From Emergomyces orientalis (lineage: Eukaryota; Ascomycota; Eurotiomycetes; Onygenales; Ajellomycetaceae), in NCBI GenBank assembly GCA_002110485.1, contig MOWL01000070.1:620001-684000 (forward strand): a DNA stretch of 64,000 nucleotides, read 5' to 3'. Below, piece after piece: positions 13,101 to 24,709 of the stretch; position 1 is the stretch's first letter; every line of letters starts with the position of its first letter. The notes under the pieces are model-generated. The model worked only from the letters and a program-made list of their open reading frames with translations. It had not been told where the DNA came from and ran no database searches. The position numbers and the translations under genes were made by a program.

Positions 13101-13862
13101 CAGGTGGGCTGAGATTCTGCCATGTTGAAAATTTTAATTTCAATTTTATTACCCAGTTGATGCGGCTCTTGAACAGCATCATGATATATCCCACAGAGTT
13201 TCAGAAGCAGCAACCAACCTTACAAGTTGAATCCTATTTGTAAGAGCTAGGAACGCTTCTAAAAAATGTTCCCGTTACTCTTTCTTCGACACGAAATGGT
13301 GACACTGAAGCTGAATTGACTCAGAATTCGATTCAACTCTTATATATTACTCCATTCGGTTTTGCCTGGGTGAGAACTCTCAGACCAGTCCGGTGACGCT
13401 TTTCCTACCCCCAGGGCCATCTTCATTATACTCTTCAGTGCTTAAAGCTTGTTCAATGAAGCCACTTTTCGCTATCAGAGCTCCTTTTCAACCGAGTTCT
13501 GAGCACCTAATCTGTCACACCGCCTATAGCTTCAACTCACAATGCCAAATGTTGCCTCTGCGGTCTGTTTTTCTGATTTGGGAGGAATCTCTCGCCAGCT
13601 ATTTGTCAACAATGGATGAACAAAATGCCCTGTAGCATTTGTGTGAAATTGTTAGCTTTCCGTGTTAAGTCTCCTTCCTTCAGTCCACTTTCTCCTGAGT
13701 GCCAAAAAGTACCCTCACATAAGAGAAATTCGGATACTCCCAGCGCTTTTGACAGTCAAAATCTGGGACTGCTGGCCAATTTACCTGGTCAAATGAGCGA
13801 CGAAATCTAAAATCTCACCAGAAGATGTATTTACTTTGACATCCTGCAACCCGTTTCTACTA
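7121..13862. other. gene-poor region upstream of the NRPS-like gene
   Basis: About 6.7 kb with no supportable gene. It includes the promoter of the NRPS-like gene at its left edge. Open frames are short (up to about 135 codons, at 12145-12552 on the plus strand), overlap randomly on both strands, and show no domains or intron structure that would extend them. Composition is mixed, with no strong repeat visible by eye. Confidence 0.5.
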
Positions 13863-13934
13863 TGGTCTACCCCTATATTTTCGTTAGCGGCCCCCTAATA
13901 TTATAGAGCCCTGCTAACCAAAATACTGGGGGGT
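13863..13934 (+). repeat. left terminal inverted repeat of Tc1-like element
   Basis: 72 bp, matching the reverse complement of 15229-15300 except one base near position 25 of the repeat (G against C). Confidence 0.95.
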
Positions 13935-14040
13935 GACGCGTGGTTGAGATAGTAGATATTATCATCTGAACTTCTAATCTTCTCAGTCATTCTCATTCTT
14001 CTACTACTATCTCTAATTACCCTCATTCTATCTCAATCAA

Positions 14041-15134
14041 GATGAAGATATCTTATGTCCAAAGAGCTTTGATCTCTGCTGCCCCTGTCACACCTCCTCA
14101 AAGACAGTTAACCCGCGATCAACATCGAGATATGCTTCTACTTCACAGCATTGAATGAAGCTATGAGAGTATATTCAATCATCTCAAAATAATCTATCAA
14201 GGAGTTCAATACACCTGTGAACTTGAGATAGCTACTTTCAAGAAGTATATCAGTTATTCTAGTCAACTCAGCAATGAGCAGATAGATATGATTGAAAACT
14301 TCATCAGATCTTTCAGAATCAATTGTCAAATGTTATATAAAAAGCTCATCATTGTGCTTCATCTTGAGGTCAATGAGAAGTGCCTGTCCCAGGCTCTACA
14401 GAAAAGAGATTATTCTTGCAGAATAGCTCTAAGAAAGCTCTCTCTATCTTCTTGAATTCAGACTATTCAACTTCAGTGAGCATTGAAGCATCAACATTGA
14501 ACTTTTGAGCAGTGATCAATCATTCTCTGAACTGATGAGACTTGAATTAAATCTGGCCGCTATACAAGAACCTGGATGACTAGAAAAGTAGAAGAAGAGC
14601 TGGATTCTATCTGTCTAATAGACAGAATACAGAGAAAGAAGAAATGAATATTTTGAGAGTTTTTCAGTGACATCAAAAAGAGATCATGTGTATTCTGGAA
14701 GAAGAATTGAGAAACAATCAATCAGATTGACTATTCTTGAATATTATAGAGAGAACAGAGCTAATTTCTAGAATATTTTCATCCCTCTCTAGATCTTCTA
14801 TCGCGAACATATAGTCCCTGTTATTCATGGATGAATGACACTCAATTCCGGCCTGAAATTAATGCAAGATAATGCCCCAGAGCATGCTGCAGCAGAGACT
14901 ACTCAGAATCTTCAAGAACATGAAATCACTGCCATAGATTGATCTGTCTTTTTCTCTGATTTGAACTCAATAGAGTCTGTATGGAATCTTATGAAGAGAT
15001 GAATACAGAATAATCATGAAGATAAGAATAATATTTTCTATGATAAGCTGGGAGAAGTGGTTAATGATGCTTGAAATACTATTACAGAGGAGCAATTACA
15101 TATAGAGACAGAAGATGACTATACAAGATTTTAA
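14041..15134 (+). pseudogene. broken Tc1-family DD34E transposase
   Basis: A reading begins at the ATG at 14041 (MKISYVQRAL) but meets many in-frame TGA stops, several of them where the family has Trp. Catalytic landmarks survive: TDET at about 14531-14542 (first Asp), QDNAPEH at about 14865 (second Asp), and DLNSIESVWN at about 14958 (Glu, the Pro of DLNPIE changed to Ser). The second Asp and the Glu are 35 codons apart, the DD34E spacing of Tc1. The first Asp is in a different frame from the other two, so at least one indel is present. It cannot make a working protein. Confidence 0.88.
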
Positions 15135-15228
15135 ATGATATTGATATCTACTAGTTTTGGAATATTATATAGAGATTTGTATGAGAATTTCTACTATAAG
15201 ATCTCAAACGAGTCTTCAAAACGCCAGA

Positions 15229-15300
15229 ACCCCCCAGTATTTTGGTTAGCAGGGCTCTATAATATTAGGGGGCCGGTAACGAAAATATAGGGGTAGACCA
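15229..15300 (-). repeat. right terminal inverted repeat of Tc1-like element
   Basis: 72 bp inverted copy of 13863-13934 with one mismatch; both copies keep GC-rich and CpG-containing segments, unlike the body of the element. Confidence 0.95.
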
Positions 15301-18300
15301 TGGCATTGGAAACTGCCTACGTATATTCTCTCAAATGACTTCATTTAGGCAGTATGGGACCATCAACCAAACATCATTATCCTAATTCCTCATGCTTCTA
15401 CCATGAGGTATGTGTGATCACCAATTTTTCTTTCTGCACCTTAAAAAGACTAAATCTAGTATTCTCTCGTGAGAAATTAGACAGTCAATGAAACCAACCA
15501 ACATACTAAGCTGGAATGCACCAAATCCCCTAAATCAATGCCTTGTCAAACCAAACCAACCCGCCTGCTCTTTTCTTTAACTGGGTTAGCCTCCCGTCCC
15601 TGGTCATATTACTAATTTAAAGGGGCTCCCTCCCAAGGCTAATTGAAACTATCTTAGGGCCCGTTCGGTCCGTCGCCTTCGGCTGGTGGGGCAATTTGCG
15701 TGATTGTTTTCATTGGCACTGGTTAGTCTTGGTCAAATGCATTCAGCCGCACTGATTCTTCAGCCTGACAATCGACTGGATTTAACTCCCTGTGGTGCCC
15801 AACCGCGGGCTGGTTTTGCCAGGAGAAGAGGCCCGCGAATGGGTAGCAGCGGCATTTTCAACGGTGGAACCAGTTTTAGTAGCTGAGGGGTATGTGGGGT
15901 TATCTTTTTGGCCGGGTTAACTGGTCGAGTGACGAGTGATTTATGAGATAGTACCCCGCCATTCCAGAGTTTTCGCGCGGCATGATGTTGTGGTGCTGCA
16001 GTTTCTGCAGGAGCTAATGAGGAAAGGGAAGATGCACCTGGGATGTGGGATGTGCTCGGGACCTTAAGCATGACTTGGTGACTCAGTCATCATATCTGGG
16101 TGGTGTTTAATTTTTTTAATTTTTAATTTTTAATTTTTGTTTTCCTATGCAAAAAAGGATTCTTCCCTTCCTTTTTTCCTTGCTGAGCTGCGGGGGCACT
16201 TGAAACCAATCAAGCTAATGCTTTTTATTACATCAGACCAACACGAGGAGAGACTCATGAGACTTCATTTCATGAAAGAATATATAGAATAATCTTAGGT
16301 CTAACAGTCGCCGCCAATAAACAACAGCTCGAAATTCCAGAATTGAAAAGGCTCACAAACAGCCTCATCCCTTTCCTCCACCCTCCCCCCCACCCCCCAC
16401 AAGCTATACTCTCCCTAACAATGAATTTAATGCTTCCATTATGTTTGAAGACGGCATGCCCAGGACCACAGCCATATACTTTATGCATATACTTTATGGG
16501 CATTTGTGATGTGGGCGGGAGCTCCTTAGGTAGCTAAGAGCTTTAGCTTCATAAAAATGACAAACTTATGGTTACCCCGCACTGCGTCCAGACATGCTTT
16601 TCTTGTTCTTTCTTTTCCTCGAAAACATTCTCATGAATATCCCATGTTTTTAAAACATATATATACATCGTACATCAGGGATACAAGTTTATTTTTTTTA
16701 TATTTTTTTAATATTTTTTTTAAAAAATTTAATCAACAATAACCTTAACTCCCTTCCTTCTCCCCTTTTTATATTTGAACGAACAACCTATCACGAAGGA
16801 TCGAGGAAAGCAGGTAATGGCTAGGGTGTCCAACCACACCGCTGTCTACGAATACCAGTGGCAGGTTCGCAAGTGGCTAAATGCAATTGTGTGCCCGCGA
16901 CTGGGTTCCTGATGATCTATGGAACATCCCCCCACTTTCCCACTCCCCGGATTGGCCATCCGATGAAGTAGCGATTTTGGTCACCAAAAAAGAGAGAAAT
17001 AAAAAACAAAATCCTTGGAATCCAAGGACATTGTCACTTTCGTCTAGGCTACTATGCATACACCTATACACCTCCAGTAGAGAAAGTCCGCGGCGAAAAA
17101 ACCAAATGAAAAGGAACCTTGGACATGGCTATGTACTCCGTATCTATGGCCGGTTAAGGGCACATTCTACAGGTACCTGGGTAGCTAGCTATACGGCGAA
17201 ATAATATGAAGGAGGTGTTGGAAATTCCGGACGGATTCGACTTTTTGGTTGCGGAAGTTGCTTAAGAAAGGAGTATTCATGGTATGAGCCGGGGAAATGG
17301 GGAGGAATGCCAGAAGAATTGTACATACACATACACAGAGCGAGAGATATACGTATATATCTATGTTTAGTTAGGGGGTTAGTTAGCTCCGGTGTAGGAG
17401 GGGATATATCGAAACGTGATACCCGGAACAGGTTTCCTAGTCAAAACAGAGAATTTGACAAGAGAGGTGATGATAGGCTTCGACTACAGCTACTGTAGGT
17501 ACCAGAGACGAATGGGTCGGTAGGCTCATTATCTCGTGTTTATATATATAACACATAGCTAGCAGGAGGCTGTGAATGTCGGAACCTGAAGATTGAGGGA
17601 GATATGGCTATAATTATGGCTCAACGAATTAAACCTGATAGGCATAGTGGAATTGGGTAATGAGCGAGGTGATCGATCGGTAATGGCTTCTTCTTAACCC
17701 ATTTTTCTTTTTGCAAGCTGAGGAGAAAACGAAGAGAGGAGGGTGCCCCATGAATGAGGTTCGGAAGATATTTAAGACAATCTTTTTTTTAGACAGAGCA
17801 CAGAAGAGAGAAGAAGGAGGCGAGGCGCAAAGGTGAGAGTGCCTGGTGCCTGGGACTCATTTTTTCCCGCAGATAAATAAGGCTGCGAGTGTGGTAGAAG
17901 GCGGGCTTGACTTGGTTGGTACTGGTGGATCGATGAGCGCTGGATATAAGAGGAGTGAAGCCGAAAGGACGTGGCCAGATACGCCTTCTCGTTTTCCTAC
18001 ATGCTTGTATGCTTAAAATGTCTAGGATTTCTTTTCTTTTTTTGTGTATCGTCGGGATCCAGACTCTTCTTGCGTTTATACGTGTATTGAACGTGTACAT
18101 GAAAGAGCGCGTGAAGTTTCTTTTTTTATTCATTAGATATACTTTTTTCTCTGTCATGATGATGAGGAGAACTATGTGAAAGAGGCCTGTGTTCTTGTTT
18201 GGTAGCGGTGAACAAGAGCAGGTTAAGCATGAAGCATAGTTGACATCAAGACTTCTCGTATTGCATTGGCTAGGCATAGGCCCTGGCTCAAATGTTCTTG

Positions 18301-19351
18301 TTTTGATGCTTGCAATATATCTAAACAGACGCTTCAGGGGATTTTCTTGACTGGTGGATGCATTCAGCCGCCATGTGAGAAGTAGGTAGGAAATCCGAGT
18401 CAGACTTTCGTTTATTGCGCTTGCACCCCAGTAACCTGGCCTGATAGCTTGAAATGAGTAAAGGAATAAATAAATGAGCTGCAGTCAAGAGAGATACGGG
18501 CCGGCTGTGTTTTGAAACCAGGAAAGCTTTGGCTTTCGTGTAAGGCACAGCCGCACAGCACATGTAAATGTAATGCACGGCAAATATCCGGATATATATA
18601 TCTATTTTTAAAGTACCGACTGGAGTCGTCGGCACGAGGCTAGTATACGGTCATTCGGATTGAGCGAGATGACGGAGCTAGATATATTACCTGGATAACT
18701 GCGAGCAAAAACGGTAAGTTTAAGGCGCGCAGGGTACCATGCTTTGCCAGGCATATTCAGGCACGGGGTACAGCTGGGGCGCCACTTAGATTTAAACAAA
18801 ACAAATGCAGAATGTTGTAATGGCCAAAGGGGAAGCGAATAATGAATAAATGAATTTGAGTGAATGAAGCGGAGAAATAGACATTTAGTAAACTAAGATT
18901 AAAATAAAATGTTACAGTAACTAGTGATGATGGTGGGAGCTGAGAGAGCGTTCGGCTGTTACCTGCCTAGGTATCCATGTAATCCCAAGGAACAGAGCGG
19001 CTCTTGTCGGTGGCCAGTACGTAGCTGGCTCTGGTGACTACTATGTAGTCATGTCAGACGGACTGCGTAGATCTGGATTTTCTCAAACACCACCGTAAAC
19101 CGGCAGGGGGAACCATGGAATGAAATACCAAAACATAAAACAACGGATTTTGCGTTTGAGTTGGAACCAATAAACATGCCAAGATTTCGGGATACAGGTC
19201 ACCTGACTTTTTGACATTCTGGGATGCAGAGCACGTGATAGATACCAATTGATCCCTGAGAAATTTTTATGTTCAATATGATTTTACACAGTTCTCCTTT
19301 TCACTGGATTTGACCTTTGCTAGAGCGCTGCACTTCCCCCCTTCGCGCGCC
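15301..19351. other. gene-poor region before homoaconitase
   Basis: About 4 kb without a recognisable gene. It contains low-complexity A/T tracts (around 16,105-16,140 and 16,690-16,735) and short TA runs near 17,540 and 18,595. The right end holds the homoaconitase promoter. Frames of 60-160 codons occur but none resembles a protein family. Confidence 0.5.
19167..19249 (+). promoter_or_regulatory. two CCAAT boxes upstream of homoaconitase
   Basis: CCAAT occurs at 19167-19171 and 19245-19249, about 185 and 107 bp before the proposed ATG. Fungal CCAAT boxes bind the Hap/CBC complex, and in aspergilli iron-cofactor genes including homoaconitase are under CBC-HapX control. The sequence shows only the boxes; use by CBC is inference. 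Confidence 0.35.
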
Positions 19352-21859
19352 ATGTCGCACAGAGCAGTGAGTGATGCCCCATGTCCCATGGCCCATGCCC
19401 CAGTGCACTTTGAACTTTCCCTGAAAATTAACTCTTCTCAGATCGCGGCCGCGCCGTGTGCTCGATTGCTCGGCCAGGCGAGCAGTCATATCTTGAGTCA
19501 ACGACTGTGTCCACCCCCCACACTAATCTATAGGCACCTATACCGCCGTTCAATCAAGACAACGACACCAGACCGAGCGACATTTCTACATGCCCAAGGG
19601 ACGGAGCTCCCCTTCACAAATGTCCTAACTGAGAGGAAGACCCCGCAGACGTTAACGGAAAAGATCGTGCAGCGGCATGCTGTCGGTCTCCCGGACGGAA
19701 AGCTCGTCCAGAGCGGTGACTATGTACAGATCGAGCCCTACCGATGTATGTCGCATGACAACACCTGGCCCATCGCGAAGAAGTTCATGTCCATCGGTGC
19801 GACTCGAATTAAAGACCCGAAGCAGTTGGTTTTCGCACTCGATCATGACGTTCAGAACAAGAGCGACTCGAATCTCAAGAAGTATGAGCAGATTGAAGCA
19901 TTTGCGAAGATGCATGGCGTTACTTTCTTCCCCGCTGGCTACGCGATCGGCCACCAAGTCATGGTACCAGGCTTCCTGTGGTTTGAGAAGCGTATTGTCG
20001 TATGCTAACACCTTCTCAGGTCGAAGAGCTGTTTGTCTGGCCCGGCAAGTTGTGCGTAGCCTCAGACAGCCATAGCAACATGTACGGTGGCCTGAGTTCC
20101 TTGGGCACCGCTATAGTAAGAACAGACGCAGCGGCGATTTGGGCGACTGGAAAGAGTTGGTTCCAGGTTCCCCCCATTGCCCAGGTAACTTTCACGGGCA
20201 CCTTACCTCCAGGTGTTACTGGAAAAGACGTCATAGTTGCGCTGTGCGGGCTATTCAAGGACGACGTACTTAACCATGCGGTCGAATTCACTGGCTCTGA
20301 GGAGACGATGGCTAGTATCTCGGTGGATAACAGATTGACAATCAGTAATATGTCGACTGAATGGTCTGCGCTTTCTGCAATGGTCTGTCTTTCCTTTCAT
20401 AGATGACTGTCGATCAAGAAACCCTCTCTAACTTTACATGTTTTAACAGTTCCCAATGGACCGGACGCTAGAACGCTGGCTTCGATACAAGGCCACAGAG
20501 GCAGCGATGTTTGAAGACCGGACAACCCGAGAACGGATTACACACGAAAAGATCGACGCGCTCTACGCTGACCCTGTCCTGGCTGACCCCGGAGCAAACT
20601 ACGCAAAGCGACTCTACCTAAACCTATCTACCCTCTCGCCTTATATCTCAGGTCCCAACTCCGTTAAAATCTCCACACCTCTCAGTGAGCTTGCTCCAAA
20701 GAAAATCAAGGTAGACAAGGCATATATTGTGTCGTGTACGAATTCCCGAGCTTCCGATATTGCGGCAGCTGCCAAGGTTTTCCAGGATGCAGCGAAAGAT
20801 AATGGCGGCAAGATCCCTAAAATCGCAGACGGTGTCACAATGTACATTGCGGCAGCTTCAATTCGTGAGCAGGAGACCTGTGAAAATGAAGGCAGCTGGC
20901 AGACTCTGCTTGAAGCTGGGAGTATCCCACTCCCAGCCTCATGTGGGCCTTGCATCGGATTGGGGACTGGTCTATTAGAAGACGGCGAGGTTGGAATCTC
21001 TGCTTCAAACCGGAACTTCAAAGGCCGGCTAGGTTCTCGAAACGCCGAGGCGTACCTTGCCAGTCCCGAAGTTGTGGCCGCCAGCGCTCTCAACGGTGTG
21101 ATCTCGGGCACAGGTGTGTACGAAGCTCCAGCGACGTACTCTGGCGTGGATTTCGGTTACGGCACTGGTTCACCTGTGACCATGGAAAGCGAGCTCGGCA
21201 ACATTGTAGAACAGCTTGATTCACTCATCAACAGGGTCGAGTCTTCCGTAGGTGACAACGCGTCCAAGGCCGCTACCAGGATCCTCCCGGGTTTTCCAGA
21301 GAAGATCAGCGGTGAGATTATATTCTGTGATGCCGATAACCTTGATACCGATAACATCTACCCCGGGAAATATACATACCAGGACGACATCACAAAGGAG
21401 GGTATGGCAACCGTCTGCATGTCAAACTACGACCCGGATTTCGGGTCAGTTGCTAAGCCTAATGATATCCTTGTTTCAGGATTCAACTTTGGCTGTGGAT
21501 CCTCAAGAGAGCAAGCCGCGACAGCAATCCTGGCTAAACAGATCCCGCTTGTTGTGGCGGGTAGCTTTGGAAGCATCTTCTCTCGGAACAGCATCAACAA
21601 TGCACTCTTGGGCTTGGAAGTCCCGCGTCTTATTGAGCGCCTACGCGCGACTTTTGGCTCCGACAAAATACCAACACGACGGACTGGGTGGACTCTGACA
21701 TGGGATGTCACGCGGAGTGTCGTACAGGTGCAGGAGGGCGAGCATGGGGATCGTTGGGAGGAGAAGGTTGGCGAGTTTGCAGAGAACTTGCAAGATATTG
21801 TCGTAAAGGGTGGCTTAACAGACTGGATCAAGCATGAGATCACGAAAACGCAGAAATAG
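19352..21859 (+). CDS. LYS4: mitochondrial homoaconitase, lysine biosynthesis
   Basis: This is an aconitase-family [4Fe-4S] enzyme that converts homocitrate and homoaconitate to homoisocitrate in the fungal alpha-aminoadipate lysine pathway. Introns at 19964-20019 (branch TGCTAAC) and 20383-20449 are required. A further 75-nt candidate intron, 19367-19441 (GTGAGT donor, CAG acceptor), lies in the presequence. Removing it gives 769 residues and a compact, Arg-rich, acid-free N-terminus starting MSHRAIAAAPCARLL, typical of mitochondrial import; keeping it gives 794. The three cluster cysteines are visible in VSCTNSRASD (about 395) and ASCGPCIGLG (about 464 and 467). DSHSNMYGG, RTDAAAIWATG and the C-terminal swivel-domain GFNFGCGSSREQAA are all present. 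The ATG at 19352 is the first in frame; 19388 is an alternative only if the intron is not spliced. It matches A. nidulans lysF-type proteins throughout, with no sign of damage. Confidence 0.93.
19367..19441 (+). other. candidate in-frame intron in homoaconitase presequence
   Basis: Consensus GTGAGT donor, an AATTAAC branch-like site and a CTTCTCAG acceptor. The length, 75 nt, is a multiple of three and the segment has no stop, so both spliced and unspliced forms are open. Confidence 0.6.
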
Positions 21860-24709
21860 ATACCATGTTTAGGAAGTGATGAACAAAGTTGGGAATCTGA
21901 TTTTGTAATGTACATTTTTAGAACTATGTATGGCAAAAGAACTTTGGCAATAGAGCTTTTTTTCTTTCGCAGTAGAAACTTTTTCGCAATATCATGGCCA
22001 GCCAGTACACTTGAGTAGGCCACAATTGTACAGTACAAAGGAAACTTGATATAGTGCGTCACCAATGCATGGGAGGATTGGTCCAGCTTTCGCCGCAAGA
22101 ACTAGTGAGGAAGAACCAGCTCAGCCAGGGTAGACAAATCAGCTTCATGAAGAAAACTGGGGAGGAGTGCTTATAATGCCAAACGGGCGTCAAGAGGGTT
22201 GGAATATATATATATTAATTCAAAAGAATCTTTGATATTCAATATGAAAGAAATTGAAAGAAATAAAGATAAAACATGCCTGGTTACAGAGTTGCTTTGC
22301 TGGCGATGAGAACTGATGGAGAATGAGTATGAGGCTTAGAGAAAAAGAAGAGCTGTGAGAGCTCAGAAAAATAAATCTGAAACTTGAAAAATACAGTATT
22401 GTACAGCGAACTAGCTATCTAGGGAGTAAGTAAGTATATTGCAGTTAAATTCAAAAATGGGCGGACAGAGGGATGTAGTGGGTAGAAGACACCCTGAGAT
22501 GCCTTGGTAGGGATTTGATAGTTTTTTTTGGTAAGGAAAAAGGGTCCGGCGAGCTCGGCCCTAGGGTGAGGGGAAAATGTATATGCAACACAGTAACGAC
22601 GAACGGGAGAACACAGCAAAAGAAATTGGGGGAGGAGGAGGAGGAGGAATAAAGAGGACAGCAGGCGAGGAGACGGAATCCATGGGTAAAATGAATATGG
22701 AAGAAAGAGAGAAAGAAAGAAAGCAAGCAAGGGAACAGACGTACGTCCATTGAAATGGAAATTGACAACATTGAATATAAAAATAGATATCATTGTGTTA
22801 TTATCATGGTGTTTAATGGCAAAAACAGGATATTAGTTACTGTGTTGATGATGCCAGCACCAGAGATGCATGTAGATAGCAGAATCGCCAAACGGAAAAG
22901 GCCCCCCAAATGGTGAATTGTTATCAAATTTTGCCTGTGTCCAGCTCTCTCTTCTTCTTTTTTATTTTCATTTTCATTTTATTTTTCATTTTCTGTTTCT
23001 AATTTTTTCTAACTTTTCTGCCCGTCACGGACGTTCGGCAAGCCAAAGCAGCCTTTGTGCCTAGCTTAACGGGGGGGGGAAGACTTTTTTACGGAATTTC
23101 CACACTTTTCGCACTCTCACACACGCTCACATTAATTTCGCTGGGAGCCCGCTTGGTGGTATTTTTTCTCTCCCTCTTTTTCCCTCTTCTTTTCTTGTAA
23201 TTCAATTTCTCCCTCGCCCGCAATCCTCCTACTCTCCCCCCTTTTCCCTTGGCTCTCCCCCTCGCACACTCTCCCCTCTCATAAACCTTCTTTTTATTTT
23301 ATTTTATATCTTCGTGGTTTTATTGTTGCTTAAAAAAAAAACAGCCAAAAAATAAGTATTTCCTCTCTCTGTCCTGCACGCTTCTTTGTTCGAAACCTGC
23401 TGTTGTATGTCGCTGCTGTGGGCAATATAATTGTGTGTCTCTGTTGTGTGTGTTGCTAAAAGGTTTGTCTTGTTTTTGTCCCGAATCTCTCCCGACTAAA
23501 TACTTTTGCACCTCAAATTTTTATTTTTTTTTAATTTTCTTCTTCTCTAACATTCCGCACACCTTCAAGCCTCAACACCCCCAGGCAACAACAACATCAA
23601 CGACCACTGCGACAGCAAGAGTCTATATCCTCTCAATTCGCCTTCCGTGTTTTGTCTCGACTTCGATTCTTGTTGCAAGCTTTTCCTCGCCTTCGCCCTG
23701 CTCCTTCACCTGGACGTTGTCGTCGCGTGGGACTCCCTCTTTGGTGGGCTGGCTGGCTGTTTGTGTGAACAAAAAACCGAAAGAGAAAACCCCCCCCCCC
23801 ATCAATCGCGCTTCCTTTTGTTTCGTTCCATCACATAGGAGGCCGTCGGAATCCCACAGTGCTTTTGTCTCTCTCGCACTGTCGTGGTCGGGAAAAGAAG
23901 AATTCTCCAAAAACAAGCATTTCGACCTTGATTCTTCCCAGTCTTTACGGTTTGGCCTCCGTTGCTGCTGAGAAAAAAGTACGTGTTTCGGTTGTTGTGA
24001 TATACCTCATCATCTCAACCCAACATCACACAAATAACATAAAATTGGAAGGGTTTCTTTTCTCTCTCGAAATCTATCCTCCTGCCCTCTCTTTTATTCC
24101 TGTCTATCCGGCAATACCCATGTAGCCCTTCCCCTCCTGGGTTCTACTTGGGCCGGGACTTCAGGTTTACTGTGGAGGCCTGCACAACACCTGTCTATCC
24201 TACCCACCTCTTGCTATTTCGGATATCATTCGACAGTTTTCCCGATCCAACGCTTTCTGACCTGAAAAAAAATATACATGTCGTGAACTGTTTGCTGATG
24301 ACAATCTCCCGCCCTCAGGTCCCTCTTTCATTGTGAAGCCTCGGTTTCTGAAATATCCCTTCCCAAGGACTCCTCCCTGATCCTTCTCCCCCCCCCCCCC
24401 CTCCGTGCCTCATCCATACCGTGGACACGATTTCTCTTTCTGCCACAGATAGTCGAAAAGCCCTGGACGTTCCTGGGTTTAGAGACAACCGTTGTTGGTG
24501 GGGCAGCCAGAGGGTGGAGGTTGTCCGTTTCCGCCAGACCGGCAGTTGGAGGTGTTGAAGTCGCTGGACTCGTCCAGCACACGAATCCTTCCGGTTCCAT
24601 AAAACCCCGGATACGAATCTGTGCCATCTCCCAATTCAGCTTTGTTGTGGCCAAAAAAAAATCGAAAATCAAAATCAATAACAAAAGATCGTGAATTCTA
24701 TATTCCGAT
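21860..24709. other. intergenic; long pyrimidine-rich leader of the La-motif gene
   Basis: 2.85 kb with no gene I can support. The left part holds the homoaconitase 3' end. From about 22,920 to 24,700 the plus strand is strongly T/C-rich, with a 14-C run at 24388-24401, as in long fungal promoters and 5' leaders. Open frames in it reflect the lack of purine-rich stops, not coding. Confidence 0.5.

Larger units (their letters stand above)
13863..15300 (+). mobile_element. degenerate Tc1/mariner-type DNA transposon (1,438 bp)
   Basis: The element is bounded by 72-bp terminal inverted repeats (13863-13934 and 15229-15300) that begin TGGTCTACCCC and differ at a single base. The left flank is TA and the right flank is TG, so the expected TA target duplication is only half preserved. 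The body encodes a broken DD34E transposase on the plus strand. From about 14,130 to 14,555 there is essentially no CpG, and Trp codons and DLNPIE-type Pro codons have become TGA and TCN, a C-to-T pattern like repeat-induced mutation. The nearest relatives are probably Tc1-like fungal elements; I cannot place it further without a search. Confidence 0.88.

Noticed and set aside
19245..19270. Bipartite CBC-HapX site in the homoaconitase promoter
   Set aside because: A CCAAT box is present, but I could not see a convincing HapX half-site at the required spacing.
23435..23971. 178-codon frame in the pyrimidine-rich leader
   Set aside because: Stop-poor only because of T/C bias; the peptide is Ser/Phe/Pro-rich low complexity.
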